Source of the DNA: Ideonella sp. WA131b
Lineage (GTDB): Bacteria > Pseudomonadota > Gammaproteobacteria > Burkholderiales > Burkholderiaceae_C
Direction of reading: 5' to 3'
Assembly: GCA_023657425.1 (NCBI GenBank)
Contig: JAGTJW010000001.1
Location: forward strand, 124,001-188,000
DNA: 64,000 nucleotides
Shown here: positions 51,505-60,306 of the stretch, one piece after another
How positions within the stretch are numbered: position 1 is the first letter of the stretch
How the letters are laid out: every line of letters starts with the position of its first letter
Program-made: the position numbers and the translations under genes
Notes under the pieces: generated by a model
Seen by the model: only the letters and a program-made list of their open reading frames with translations
The model's database searches: none
Told to the model about the DNA's origin: nothing

Positions 51505-52893
51505 TCAGTTCGAGGCCACCGTCTTGATGCGGGCGATCATCTCGTCGACGGCGCGCTCGGTCGTCCACTTCTCCGACAGCACCCGGTTCATCGCCTTGGC
51601 CCACACGTTCTCCATGTTGAGCTGCGTGAAGCGGAAGTTCTTCGTGAACTCGAACGGCCTCGTGCCGGCCTGGAACTGGTTGTGGACGATGAGGCGGTGC
51701 GGGTCGCTGGTCCAGAACTTCGAGGCCTGGCCGGCCTTCGTGACCGGGTACCAGCGGCCGAGGGAACCTTCGATGTAGGGCGTCAGGTTCGCGTCTTCGA
51801 GCAGGAAGGAGACGAACTTCTTCGCGGCGTCCTTGTTCTTCGCGTCCTTGAACACGACCCCGGTCTTGACCGCAGCGCGGTAGGTGAACTTCGTGCCGTC
51901 GGGCTTGGTCGGGAAGCCGGCCGTGGCGATCAGCTCGGTGTAGTTCTTGCGGGCCTGGGCGCGCTGCGCCTCGGTCAGGGCCTGGTTGTTCATGTCATCC
52001 AGGTGCTTGGCGGCGATCGAAATCGTCGCGTTGTGCGTCAGGATGATGGTCTTGTTGTGGAAGGCGTTGTTGTTGTCCGGGTCCTTCCAGGCCGTCGACG
52101 ACGGCGGCGTGCAGCCCTTGGCATACACGGCGGTGTAGTCGTTCATCGCGGCAATCAGGCCGGCGCGCGTCTTGGGATCGTCGACGAGCAGCTTGCCGGT
52201 CTCGGTGACGAGCGAGACGTTGTAGCCGTCCATGAAGGTCAGGAACGAGTAGAAGGCGTCGCTGGAGTCCACGCCCATCGGGAAGCCGGTGCCGAAAGTC
52301 CGGTTGCCGGACTTCTGGCGGTAGGCGGGCTGGACCTTGTCACACCAGAAGTCCCAGTAGGCCTTCCAGGTGGTCGGGATGTCGCTTTCCTTGAAGCCCG
52401 CCTCGGCCAGCATGTCCTTCCAGTACTGGATGTGCATGGTCTGCTGGCGCACCGGGAACGCGTAGTACGCGCGCTTCTGCTCGGCGCCGTTCAAGAGGAA
52501 GGTGGTGGACAGCGCGCGCGGCTCGAAGCGGTTGCGGATCGGGTCGATGACGCTGGTGATGTCCTCGAGCTTGCCCTCGAAAGCCCACTTGCCGGTGGCC
52601 TGGAAGTCGAACACGTTGCCGAAGGCGACGTCGGGCGGGTTGTTGGCCTCGAGCGCCGCCACGCTCTTGGGGATGATCTCCTGCGTGGCGTAGAAGCTGA
52701 GATCGACCTTGATCTTGGTCTTGTCCTCGAACTTCTTGATCATCGCGAACAGCGCGTCGTCCTCGGCCTTGTAGAAGCCTTTTTCCCACCAGACCGTGAC
52801 CTTCTGCTGCGCCAGGGCCGGGCCGGCGGCGAACGTTGCCGCGCTCATCACCGCCGCGACCGCGGCGCTCAAACACCAATTCCTGCGTTGCAT
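51505..52893 (-). CDS. Sugar ABC transporter periplasmic binding protein
   Basis: The 462-residue MalE-type (family 1) binding protein has a signal peptide (MQRRNWCLSAAVAAVMSAAT, cut near ALAQ), then KVTVWWEKGFYKAEDDALFAMIKKFEDKTKIKV. Family features include PPDVAFG and the C-terminal EKWTTERAVDEMIARI. The start ATG at 52893 is just before the signal peptide. It is the first gene of the minus-strand operon and lies 55 bp from a FadR-type operator. The ligand is probably an aldonate or sugar (inference from neighbours). Confidence 0.93.
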   Translation of the reverse strand: MQRRNWCLSAAVAAVMSAATFAAGPALAQQKVTVWWEKGFYKAEDDALFAMIKKFEDKTKIKVDLSFYATQEIIPKSVAALEANNPPDVAFGNVFDFQATGKWAFEGKLEDITSVIDPIRNRFEPRALSTTFLLNGAEQKRAYYAFPVRQQTMHIQYWKDMLAEAGFKESDIPTTWKAYWDFWCDKVQPAYRQKSGNRTFGTGFPMGVDSSDAFYSFLTFMDGYNVSLVTETGKLLVDDPKTRAGLIAAMNDYTAVYAKGCTPPSSTAWKDPDNNNAFHNKTIILTHNATISIAAKHLDDMNNQALTEAQRAQARKNYTELIATAGFPTKPDGTKFTYRAAVKTGVVFKDAKNKDAAKKFVSFLLEDANLTPYIEGSLGRWYPVTKAGQASKFWTSDPHRLIVHNQFQAGTRPFEFTKNFRFTQLNMENVWAKAMNRVLSEKWTTERAVDEMIARIKTVASN

Positions 52894-52947
52894 GCGCGTG
52901 TCTCCTGTGCTCGTTGGTCTAGCGCCCACCGGATGCGGGTCTGTTTT

Positions 52948-52966
52948 TATGGTATGACGATTGAAC
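52948..52966. promoter_or_regulatory. FadR/GntR-type operator upstream of the ABC operon
   Basis: The 19-bp sequence contains TGGTATGACGA, which fits the FadR-subfamily consensus TNGTNNNACNA. It is the exact reverse complement of the site at 55102-55120. It lies 55 bp before the binding-protein gene, a suitable place for repression. Confidence 0.7.
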
Positions 52967-53006
52967 CGCACCCCGGTCCGGACTTACCCTTTTGGGGTTC
53001 GCCCGG

Positions 53007-54095
53007 TCAGGCGGTGGCAGCGGGCCGGCCGAGTCGGCCCAAGGCCTCGGCCGGCACACCCAGGCGCCCGCCGGCCTCGAGGATCTGCCGCCAGGTCTCG
53101 GGATCCACCGGGATGCCCTCGCGCAGGCGGCGCTCGCGCAGCGCCCGCTCCGGGTCGCCGGCCAGCTGCACCGGGCCGAAGCCCGCGCGCGCGGGCGAGG
53201 CCGTCACCCAGGTGGCGAAATCCAGCGCCTCGGTCTCGAAGCGGTCAGGGTCACCGAGCGCGCGCGGGTCGATCAGCACGCTGAGCATGCCGTTGAGCAC
53301 CCGCCGCCGCGTGCCCTGCTCGCGGTGGCCGGTCTGGCCGCCCGCCAGCGCGCCGCCCAGCAACTCGCACAGCACGGCCAGGCCGTAGCCCTTGTGCAGG
53401 CCGAAGGGCAAGATCGCGCCCGGCGGCTCGGTCACCGACCAGCGCGGGTCGGTCGTCGGCCGCCCCTGGTCGTCGATCAGGCAGCCCTCCGGCACCGGCT
53501 CGCCCTTGTTGTGGGCGACGCGCGTCTTGCCCTGCGCGATCATGCTGGTGGCGAAGTCCAGGATCATCGGCGGGCGCCCGCGCAGCGGCACGCCCGCGGT
53601 GAACGGGTTGGTGCCGAAGCGCGCATCCGCGCCGCCGTGCGGCGCGACGATGGGCCGGGCGACGACGTTGACGAAGTGGATCGACACCAGGCCCGCCGCC
53701 ACCGCCTGCTCGGCCCAGGCGCCGATGCGCCCGAGGTGGTGCGCGTTGCCCAGCGCCACGGCGCACACGCCGTGCGCGCGGGCACGCTCGATGCCCATCT
53801 CCATGGCCTCGCGGCCGATCACCTGGCCGAAGCCGGCCTGCCCGTCCAGGCGCAGCAAAGCACCGGTGTCGACCTCGACGCGCAGCTTCGCGTTGGGCGT
53901 GAGCCCGCCCTCGAGGAAGCCCTCGACATAGCGCGGCACCATGCCCACGCCGTGTGAGTCGTGCCCGGCGAGGTTGGCCTCGACCAGGTTGCGCGCCACC
54001 TCGTCGCACTCGGCGGGCGTGCTGCCGAAGCCGGCGATCACCGCCGCCACGGCGGCCCGCAGCGCCGCCGGCTCGAAGACCAGCGTGCCCGCCAT
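53007..54095 (-). CDS. Malate/L-lactate dehydrogenase family oxidoreductase (YbiC/YlbC type)
   Basis: The 362-residue protein belongs to the Ldh_2 family, with NLVEANLAGHDSHGVGMVPRYVEG near the start (catalytic His), AVALGNAHHLGRIGAWAEQA, and GGADARFGTNPF. The family reduces 2-keto acids such as 2,3-diketogulonate or oxidises hydroxyacids with NAD(P). The ATG shares one base with the stop of the upstream dehydrogenase gene. It ends about 40 bp from the operator at 52948. Confidence 0.9.
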   Translation of the reverse strand: MAGTLVFEPAALRAAVAAVIAGFGSTPAECDEVARNLVEANLAGHDSHGVGMVPRYVEGFLEGGLTPNAKLRVEVDTGALLRLDGQAGFGQVIGREAMEMGIERARAHGVCAVALGNAHHLGRIGAWAEQAVAAGLVSIHFVNVVARPIVAPHGGADARFGTNPFTAGVPLRGRPPMILDFATSMIAQGKTRVAHNKGEPVPEGCLIDDQGRPTTDPRWSVTEPPGAILPFGLHKGYGLAVLCELLGGALAGGQTGHREQGTRRRVLNGMLSVLIDPRALGDPDRFETEALDFATWVTASPARAGFGPVQLAGDPERALRERRLREGIPVDPETWRQILEAGGRLGVPAEALGRLGRPAATA

Positions 54096-55069
54096 CAGCG
54101 GCCCGCCGCCCGGCACTCGGGCACCGGGGTGCGCAGCGGCCGGCCGCCGAAGTGGCAGGCCAGGTTGTCGAAGGCCAGGTCGGCCATGGCCTGCCGCGTC
54201 TGCGTGGTGGCGCTGCCCACGTGCGGCGCCAGCACCACGTGCGGCAGGGCCCGCAGCCGCTCGGGCACCCGCGGCTCGTCCTCGAACACGTCGAGCGCCG
54301 CCCCGCCGATCACGCCGCGCTCGAGCGCGTCGATCAGCGCCGCCTCGTCGACGACCGAGCCGCGCGCCACGTTGACCAGGATGCCCTTCGGGCCCAGCGC
54401 CTGCAGCACCGCGGCATCGATGAGGTGCCGCGTGCCGGCGCCGCCGGGCGTGATGACGACCAGGAAGTCGACCTCGGCGGCCAGCGCCGCCGGCGTGGCA
54501 AGGTGGCGGTACGGCAGCTCGGGCTTGGCGCTGCGCGCGGTGTAGGCGATCGACATGCCAAAGGCCTGCGCGCGCTGCGCGATCGCCTTGGCGATGCGGC
54601 CCATGCCCACCAGGCCGAGCCGGGCCCCGCTCATCTTGCGCGCCAGCGGCATGGGGCCCTCGCGCTCCCAGCGGCCCTCGCGCACCCAGCGGTCCGCCTG
54701 CGGCAGCTGCCGCGCGGCGCACAGCATGAGGCCCATCGCGGTGTCCGCGACCTCGTCGTTGAGCACGTCGGGCGTGTGGGTGACCATCACGCCGCGGGCC
54801 AGCGCGGCCGGCAGGTCGACGCCGTCGTAGCCCACGCCCATCACCGAGATGATCTCCAGCGCCGGCAGCCGCGCGATCAGCTCGCCCGGCACCGCCGAAT
54901 CGCCGCTGGCAGCCACCGCACGCACCGTGGGCGCCAGACGCTCGAACGCCGCCGGGTCGAGCTGGTGCAGGCGGTCGAGCAGCGTGAAGCTCGCGGCCAG
55001 CGATGCGGTGTACAGCGGCGGCAGCCTGGCCGCGGCCAGCACGGCGATGTCGGACGGGGCGTCGCTCAA
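54095..55069 (-). CDS. D-isomer 2-hydroxyacid dehydrogenase (glyoxylate/hydroxypyruvate reductase-like)
   Basis: The 324-residue enzyme has the NAD-binding GLVGMGRIAKAIAQRAQAFG, catalytic Arg in NVARGSVVDE, Glu in DVFEDEP and His in APHVGSAT. It resembles GhrB-type reductases. I choose the TTG at 55069 because AGGAGA stands seven bases before it. The in-frame ATG at 55114 lies inside the operator and has no ribosome site. It would reduce glyoxylate or hydroxypyruvate, possible products of the cleavage route here. Confidence 0.88.
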   Translation of the reverse strand: MSDAPSDIAVLAAARLPPLYTASLAASFTLLDRLHQLDPAAFERLAPTVRAVAASGDSAVPGELIARLPALEIISVMGVGYDGVDLPAALARGVMVTHTPDVLNDEVADTAMGLMLCAARQLPQADRWVREGRWEREGPMPLARKMSGARLGLVGMGRIAKAIAQRAQAFGMSIAYTARSAKPELPYRHLATPAALAAEVDFLVVITPGGAGTRHLIDAAVLQALGPKGILVNVARGSVVDEAALIDALERGVIGGAALDVFEDEPRVPERLRALPHVVLAPHVGSATTQTRQAMADLAFDNLACHFGGRPLRTPVPECRAAGR

Positions 55070-55101
55070 GGCAGCTTCTCCTGGGGATTCCACGGGTGGG
55101 C

Positions 55102-55120
55102 GTTCAATCGTCATACCATA
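55102..55120. promoter_or_regulatory. FadR/GntR-type operator between the divergent sugar-acid arms
   Basis: TCGTCATACCA within the 19-bp sequence fits TNGTNNNACNA and is identical, on the other strand, to the site at 52948-52966. It lies 32 bp before the hydroxyacid dehydrogenase start on the minus strand and 53 bp before the dehydratase start on the plus strand, so one site could control both. Confidence 0.72.
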
Positions 55121-55173
55121 GTATTTCCCGGGCGCGCGCCGTCCCTCCGGACAAACCCCGGCCCGCCCCGACC

Positions 55174-56910
55174 ATGACCCAACCCCCGCGCAAGAAGCCC
55201 CAGGACCTCCGCAGCCAGCAGTGGTTCGGCCGGCAGGATCGCGACGGCTTCGCCTACCGCAGCTGGGTCAAGGGCAAGGGCATCCCGCACGACCAGTTCG
55301 ACGGCCGGCCGGTGATCGGCATCTGCAACACCTTCAGCGAGCTCACGCCCTGCAACTCGCACTTCCGCACGCTGGCCGAGCAGGTCAAGATCGGCGTGTA
55401 CGAGGCCGGCGGCTTCCCGCTGGAGTTCCCGGTCATGTCGCTGGGCGAGACGCTGATGCGGCCCACGGCCATGCTCTACCGCAACCTCGCCAGCATGGAC
55501 GTCGAGGAGTCGATCCGCGGCAACCCGGTCGATGGCGTCGTGCTGCTGTTCGGCTGCGACAAGACCACGCCCAGCCTGCTGATGGGCGCCTCCAGCGTGA
55601 ACCTGCCCGCCATCGGCGTCAGCGGCGGGCCGATGCTCAACGGCAAGTGGCGCGGCCAGGAACTGGGCTCGGGCACGGGCGTGTGGAGCATGAGCGAGCA
55701 GGTGCGCGCCGGCACCCTGGCGCTGAAGGACTTCTTCGAGGCCGAGAGCTGCATGCACCGCAGCCACGGCCACTGCATGACCATGGGCACGGCCAGCACC
55801 ATGGCTTCGATGGTCGAGGCGCTCGGCGTGGGCCTGCCCGGCAACGCCGCGTTCCCGGCCGTCGACGGCCGGCGCAACGTGCTGGCGCGCGCGGCCGGCC
55901 GGCGCATCGTCGAGATGGTGCACGAGGACCTCGTGCTGTCGAAGATCCTCACCCGCGAGGCCTTCGAGAACGCCATCCGCACCCTGGCCGCCATCGGCGG
56001 CAGCACCAACGCCGTGATCCACCTGATCGCCATCGCCGGCCGCATCGGCGTGCCGCTGACGGTCGACGACTTCGACCGCCTGGCCAGCGCGCTGCCCTGC
56101 CTGGTGAACCTGCAGCCCTCGGGCCAGTACCTGATGGAGGACTTCTGCTACGCCGGCGGGCTGCCCGCGGTGCTGCGCGAGATCCTGCCGCTGCTGCACC
56201 GCGACGCGCTCACCGCCAACGGCCGCACGATCGGCGAGAACGTGGCCGACGCCCCCAACTGGAACCCCGACGTGATCCGGCCCTTCGCCGAGCCGTTCAA
56301 GCCCAAGGCCGGCATCGCGGTGCTCAAGGGCAACCTGGCGCCGCGTGGCGCCGTGATCAAGCCCAGCGCCGCCACGCCGGCCCTGATGAAGCACACCGGC
56401 CGCGCGGTGGTCTTCGAGGACAGCGACGACTTCCACGCCCGCATCGACGACGAGTCGCTCGACGTCGACGAGACCTGCATCCTGGTGCTCAAGAACTGCG
56501 GCCCCAAGGGCTACCCCGGCATGGCCGAGGTCGGCAACATGCCGCTGCCGCCCAAGGTGCTGCGCAAGGGCATCACCGACATGGTCCGCATCAGCGACGC
56601 GCGCATGAGCGGCACCGCCTACGGCACCGTGGTGCTGCACACGGTGCCCGAGGCGGCTGCCGGCGGCCCGCTGGCGCTGGTGCAAAACGGCGACCTGATC
56701 TCGCTGGACGTGGCGGCGCGCTCGCTGCACCTGCACGTGGACGATGCCGAGCTCGAGCGCCGCCGCGCCGCATGGCAGCCCCCGAAGCCGGTGCTCGAGA
56801 CCGGCTACTGGGGCCTGTACGTGAAGCACGTGCTGCAGGCCGACGAGGGCGCCGACCTCGACTTCCTGCGCGGCCAGCGCGGCGCCTTCGTTCCGAAAGA
56901 CAACCACTGA
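55174..56910 (+). CDS. IlvD/Edd family aldonate dehydratase (L-arabinonate dehydratase-like)
   Basis: The 578-residue dehydratase has iron-sulfur cysteines in [17 protein letters not shown] and [13 protein letters not shown], plus the C-terminal [12 protein letters not shown]. The sequence form ([31 protein letters not shown] separated by a short stretch) is that of pentonate/hexonate dehydratases such as AraC rather than IlvD proper. It would make a 2-keto-3-deoxy acid. It is the first gene of the plus-strand arm behind the operator. Confidence 0.9.
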   Translation: MTQPPRKKPQDLRSQQWFGRQDRDGFAYRSWVKGKGIPHDQFDGRPVIGICNTFSELTPCNSHFRTLAEQVKIGVYEAGGFPLEFPVMSLGETLMRPTAMLYRNLASMDVEESIRGNPVDGVVLLFGCDKTTPSLLMGASSVNLPAIGVSGGPMLNGKWRGQELGSGTGVWSMSEQVRAGTLALKDFFEAESCMHRSHGHCMTMGTASTMASMVEALGVGLPGNAAFPAVDGRRNVLARAAGRRIVEMVHEDLVLSKILTREAFENAIRTLAAIGGSTNAVIHLIAIAGRIGVPLTVDDFDRLASALPCLVNLQPSGQYLMEDFCYAGGLPAVLREILPLLHRDALTANGRTIGENVADAPNWNPDVIRPFAEPFKPKAGIAVLKGNLAPRGAVIKPSAATPALMKHTGRAVVFEDSDDFHARIDDESLDVDETCILVLKNCGPKGYPGMAEVGNMPLPPKVLRKGITDMVRISDARMSGTAYGTVVLHTVPEAAAGGPLALVQNGDLISLDVAARSLHLHVDDAELERRRAAWQPPKPVLETGYWGLYVKHVLQADEGADLDFLRGQRGAFVPKDNH

Positions 56911-57656
56911 TGAAGACCGCTCTCGTGACCGGCGCCGGCTCCGGCATCGGACAGGCCTGTGCCCTCGCCCTGCTGCGCGACGGATGGCAGGTCGCGCTCG
57001 TCGGGCGCCGCCCGGAGGCGCTGGTGGCGACGCAGGCGCTGGCCGGCGCCGACGGCGTGCGCGCGCTGGCCCTGCCCTGCGACGTGGCCGACGAGCCGGC
57101 GGTGCGCGACACCTTCGACACCGTGCACGCCCGCTTCGGCCGACTCGACCTGCTGTTCAACAACGCCGGTGGCGGCCTGGCGGCCAAGACGCCCGACCTC
57201 GTCGGCGCCGCCGAGTGGAAGCAGGTCGTCGACGTCAACCTCAACGGCGCCTTCTACTGCCTGTCGCACGCCTTCCGGCTGATGCGGGCGCAGTCGCCGC
57301 AGGGCGGCCGCATCATCAACAACGGCTCGATCTCGGCCTACGCGCCGCGGCCGGGCTCGATCGCCTACACGGCCACCAAACACGCCGTCACCGGGCTGAC
57401 CAAGACGGCCGCGCTCGACGGCCGGCCCTTCGACATCGCCGTCGGGCAGATCGACATCGGCAACGCCGCCAGCGACATGACGGCCCGCATGGCGCAGGGC
57501 GTGCCGCAGGCCGACGGCTCGGTGCGCGCCGAGCCGCGCATGGATCTCTCGGCGGTGGTCGACACCTTCCTGGCGATGGCCCGGCTGCCGCCCTCGGCCA
57601 ACATCCTGTTCACCACGGTGATGGCGACCAAGATGCCCTACGTGGGCCGCGGCTGA
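56910..57656 (+). CDS. Short-chain dehydrogenase/reductase
   Basis: The 248-residue SDR has [14 protein letters not shown], Ser in [14 protein letters not shown] and catalytic YTATK. Its ATG shares a base with the dehydratase stop (TGATG), so translation is coupled. The substrate is probably a hydroxyl on a sugar acid or intermediate; the precise one is not evident. Confidence 0.88.
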   Translation: MKTALVTGAGSGIGQACALALLRDGWQVALVGRRPEALVATQALAGADGVRALALPCDVADEPAVRDTFDTVHARFGRLDLLFNNAGGGLAAKTPDLVGAAEWKQVVDVNLNGAFYCLSHAFRLMRAQSPQGGRIINNGSISAYAPRPGSIAYTATKHAVTGLTKTAALDGRPFDIAVGQIDIGNAASDMTARMAQGVPQADGSVRAEPRMDLSAVVDTFLAMARLPPSANILFTTVMATKMPYVGRG

Positions 57657-57690
57657 GCGGCGGCACTGACGGCACAGGCGGGAGCTTTCC

Positions 57691-58590
57691 ATGAGCACGA
57701 TCGGATTCATTGGCGCCTCGGGCCTGATGGGGCACGGCATGGCCCGCAACCTGCTGGCCCAGGGCCACAGCGTGCGCCTGACGGTGCACCGCAAGCGCGA
57801 GCGCGTGGCCGACCTGCTGGCGGCCGGCGCCACCGAGGCGGCCACACCGGCCGTGCTGGCCGCGGGCTGCGAGCTGGTGTTCGTCTGCGTCACCGGCTCG
57901 CCGCAGGTCGAGGCCGTGCTGGCCGGGCCGGGCGGCCTGCTGGAGGCCCCGGCCCCGGGCCTGATCGTCGTCGACTGCTCGACCTCCGAGCCCGAGTCCA
58001 CGCAAAGGCTGCGCGCACTCGCACTGCAGCGCGGCGCCGAGCTGGTGGACGCGCCGCTGGCCCGCACCCCGGTGGAGGCCGAGGCCGGACGGCTCAACGT
58101 GATGGTGGGGGCCGAGCCCGCCACCTTCGCGCGGGTGGAGCCGGTGCTGCGCTGCTTCGCCGAGAACGTGTTCCACGTCGGCGGGCCGGGCGCGGGTCAC
58201 ACGATCAAGCTGCTCAACAACTTCATCGCGCAGGCCATCTGCACGGCCACGGCCGAGGCCTTTGCCGTCGGCGCGCGCGCGGGCATCGACCTCGCCCGGC
58301 TGGTCGAGGTGATCAGCGCGGGCGCGGTCAACTCGGGCCTGTTCCAGGCCATGGCCAAGACGCTGCACGGCGACCTGGCCGGGCTGCGCTTCGAGCTCGA
58401 CAACGCCCGCAAGGACGTCCGCTACTACACGCACCTGGCCGAGGGCCTGGCCGTGCCGACGCTGCTCGGCGAGGCCGTGCACCAGTCGCTCACGCTGGCC
58501 AGCTCGCTCGGCCACGGGCGCAAGTTCGTGCCCTCGCTGGTCGAGGCGCAGGAGCAGCTGGCGCACGTGCAGCTGGTGCCGCGCGCTTGA
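57691..58590 (+). CDS. NAD-binding 3-hydroxyisobutyrate dehydrogenase-family protein
   Basis: The 299-residue beta-hydroxyacid dehydrogenase has a Rossmann motif GFIGASGLMGHGMARNLL (Ser and Ala where GLGxMG is usual), VDCSTSEPEST, and the catalytic lysine in GAGHTIKLLNNFI. Relatives include tartronate semialdehyde reductase and L-threonate dehydrogenase. It follows the SDR by 34 bp. Confidence 0.88.
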   Translation: MSTIGFIGASGLMGHGMARNLLAQGHSVRLTVHRKRERVADLLAAGATEAATPAVLAAGCELVFVCVTGSPQVEAVLAGPGGLLEAPAPGLIVVDCSTSEPESTQRLRALALQRGAELVDAPLARTPVEAEAGRLNVMVGAEPATFARVEPVLRCFAENVFHVGGPGAGHTIKLLNNFIAQAICTATAEAFAVGARAGIDLARLVEVISAGAVNSGLFQAMAKTLHGDLAGLRFELDNARKDVRYYTHLAEGLAVPTLLGEAVHQSLTLASSLGHGRKFVPSLVEAQEQLAHVQLVPRA

Positions 58591-58616
58591 ACCCACCCGC
58601 ACACGGAACCCCCGCC

Positions 58617-59369
58617 ATGACCTCACGACTTGCCGGCAGGACCGCCTTCGTCACCGCCGCTGGCGCCGGCATCGGCCAGGCCACCGCCCTGGCCTTTGCG
58701 CGCGAAGGCGCCACCGTGATCGCCACCGACCTCGACCCCGCGTTGCTCGCGCCGCTGGCCGCCGCCGGCTGCACGACCGAGAAGCTCGACGTGCTGGATC
58801 CGGCCGCCATCCACGACGCCGCGGCGCGCCACCCGGGCGTCGACGTGCTGTTCAACGCCGCCGGCACCGTGCACGCCGGCACCGTGCTCGACTGCACCGA
58901 GGAACAGTGGGCCTTCGCCTTCGACCTCAACGTGCGCTCGATGTACCGCACGATCAAGGCCTTCGTGCCCGGCATGCTCGCGGCCGGGCAAGGCTCCATC
59001 ATCAACGTGGCCTCGGCCGCCGGCAGCATCAAGGGCGCGCCCAACCGCTTCGTCTACGGCAGCACCAAGGCCGCCGTGATCGGCCTGACCAAGGCCGTGG
59101 CGGCCGACTTCATCGCCCGCGGCGTGCGCTGCAACGCGATCTGCCCCGGCACGGTGGAGTCGCCGTCGCTGCGCGAGCGCATCGCCGCGCAGTCCCGGGC
59201 CAGCGGGCAGACGCCGGCACAGGTCGAGGCGATGTTCATCGCGCGCCAGCCGATGGGGCGGCTCGGCCGCGCCGAGGAGATCGCGGCCCTGGCGATCTAC
59301 CTGGCCAGCGACGAGTCGGGCTTCACCAGCGGCACCGCGCAGCTGATCGATGGCGGCTGGACCCTCTAG
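58617..59369 (+). CDS. SDR, 2-keto-3-deoxy-L-fuconate dehydrogenase-like
   Basis: The 250-residue SDR has TAAGAGIG, NAAG, NVASAAGSIKG and catalytic YGSTK, and the segment CNAICPGTVESPSLRERI, which is characteristic of the BDH2/KDF dehydrogenase group. That group oxidises 2-keto-3-deoxy acids to 2,4-diketo acids. The next gene encodes the matching hydrolase, which strengthens the assignment. Confidence 0.83.
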   Translation: MTSRLAGRTAFVTAAGAGIGQATALAFAREGATVIATDLDPALLAPLAAAGCTTEKLDVLDPAAIHDAAARHPGVDVLFNAAGTVHAGTVLDCTEEQWAFAFDLNVRSMYRTIKAFVPGMLAAGQGSIINVASAAGSIKGAPNRFVYGSTKAAVIGLTKAVAADFIARGVRCNAICPGTVESPSLRERIAAQSRASGQTPAQVEAMFIARQPMGRLGRAEEIAALAIYLASDESGFTSGTAQLIDGGWTL

Positions 59370-59404
59370 AACCCTGTCACACCCGCAACGGAGACAAGAA
59401 GACC

Positions 59405-60268
59405 ATGAAGCTGCTTCGCCACGGCCCCAAGGGCCACGAGAAGCCCGCGCTGCTCGACGCCGAGGGCCAGGTGCGCGACCTCTCGTCGCTGATGACCGAC
59501 ATCACACCGGCCACGCTGTCGCCGGCCGGCCTGGCCCGGCTGCGTTCGCAGGACGTGTCGACGCTGCCCGTCGTGCCGCAGGGCACGCTCGCCGTGCCCT
59601 GGACGGGCATGGGCAAGTTCATCTGCATCGGCCTGAACTACGCCGACCACGCGGCCGAGTCGAACCAGCCGATTCCCAAGGAGCCGATCGTCTTCATGAA
59701 GCCCACCGGCGTCGCGGTGGGTTGCCACCACGCCGTCGTGCTGCCCCGCGATTCCGTCAAGACCGACTGGGAGGTCGAGCTCGGCGTGGTGATCGGCTCG
59801 ACGGCGCGCTACGTCTCCGAGGCCGACGCGCTGAAGCACGTGGCCGGCTACTGCGTCGTCAACGACATCTCCGAGCGCGAGTACCAGCTCGAACGCGGCG
59901 GCACCTGGGACAAGGGCAAGGGCTGCGACACCTTCGGCCCCGTCGGCCCCTGGCTGGTGACGGCCGACGAGGTCGGCGATCCGCAGGACCTGCCGATGTG
60001 GCTGGAGGTCAACGGCAAGCGCTGGCAGGACGGCAGCACGCGCACGATGATCTTCGGCGTGGCGCAGCTCGTGAGCTACCTGAGCCGCTTCATGAGCCTG
60101 CACCCCGGCGACCTGATCACCACCGGCACGCCGCCGGGCGTGGGCCTGGGCGCCAAGCCGCACCCGGTGTACCTCAAACCCGGCGACACGATGCGGCTGG
60201 GCATCGGCAAGCTCGGCGAGCAGCAGCAGACGGTGCACGCCTGGGACCCGGCGCTGATCGACGGCTGA
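59405..60268 (+). CDS. Fumarylacetoacetate hydrolase-family protein, diketo-acid hydrolase-like
   Basis: The 287-residue FAH protein has FICIGLNYADHAAESN, metal ligands in WEVELGVVIG and VNDISEREYQLERGGTWDKGKGCDTFGP, and TGTPPGVGLG. Close relatives include 2,4-diketo-3-deoxy-L-fuconate hydrolase, which yields pyruvate and lactate; a pentonate analogue would yield pyruvate and glycolate. It follows the KDF dehydrogenase-like gene by 35 bp, making a dehydrogenase-hydrolase pair. Confidence 0.87.
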   Translation: MKLLRHGPKGHEKPALLDAEGQVRDLSSLMTDITPATLSPAGLARLRSQDVSTLPVVPQGTLAVPWTGMGKFICIGLNYADHAAESNQPIPKEPIVFMKPTGVAVGCHHAVVLPRDSVKTDWEVELGVVIGSTARYVSEADALKHVAGYCVVNDISEREYQLERGGTWDKGKGCDTFGPVGPWLVTADEVGDPQDLPMWLEVNGKRWQDGSTRTMIFGVAQLVSYLSRFMSLHPGDLITTGTPPGVGLGAKPHPVYLKPGDTMRLGIGKLGEQQQTVHAWDPALIDG

Positions 60269-60306
60269 AGCACGGCCCGGCCGCAGCAGCCCCTCGCGAC
60301 CCGCCG

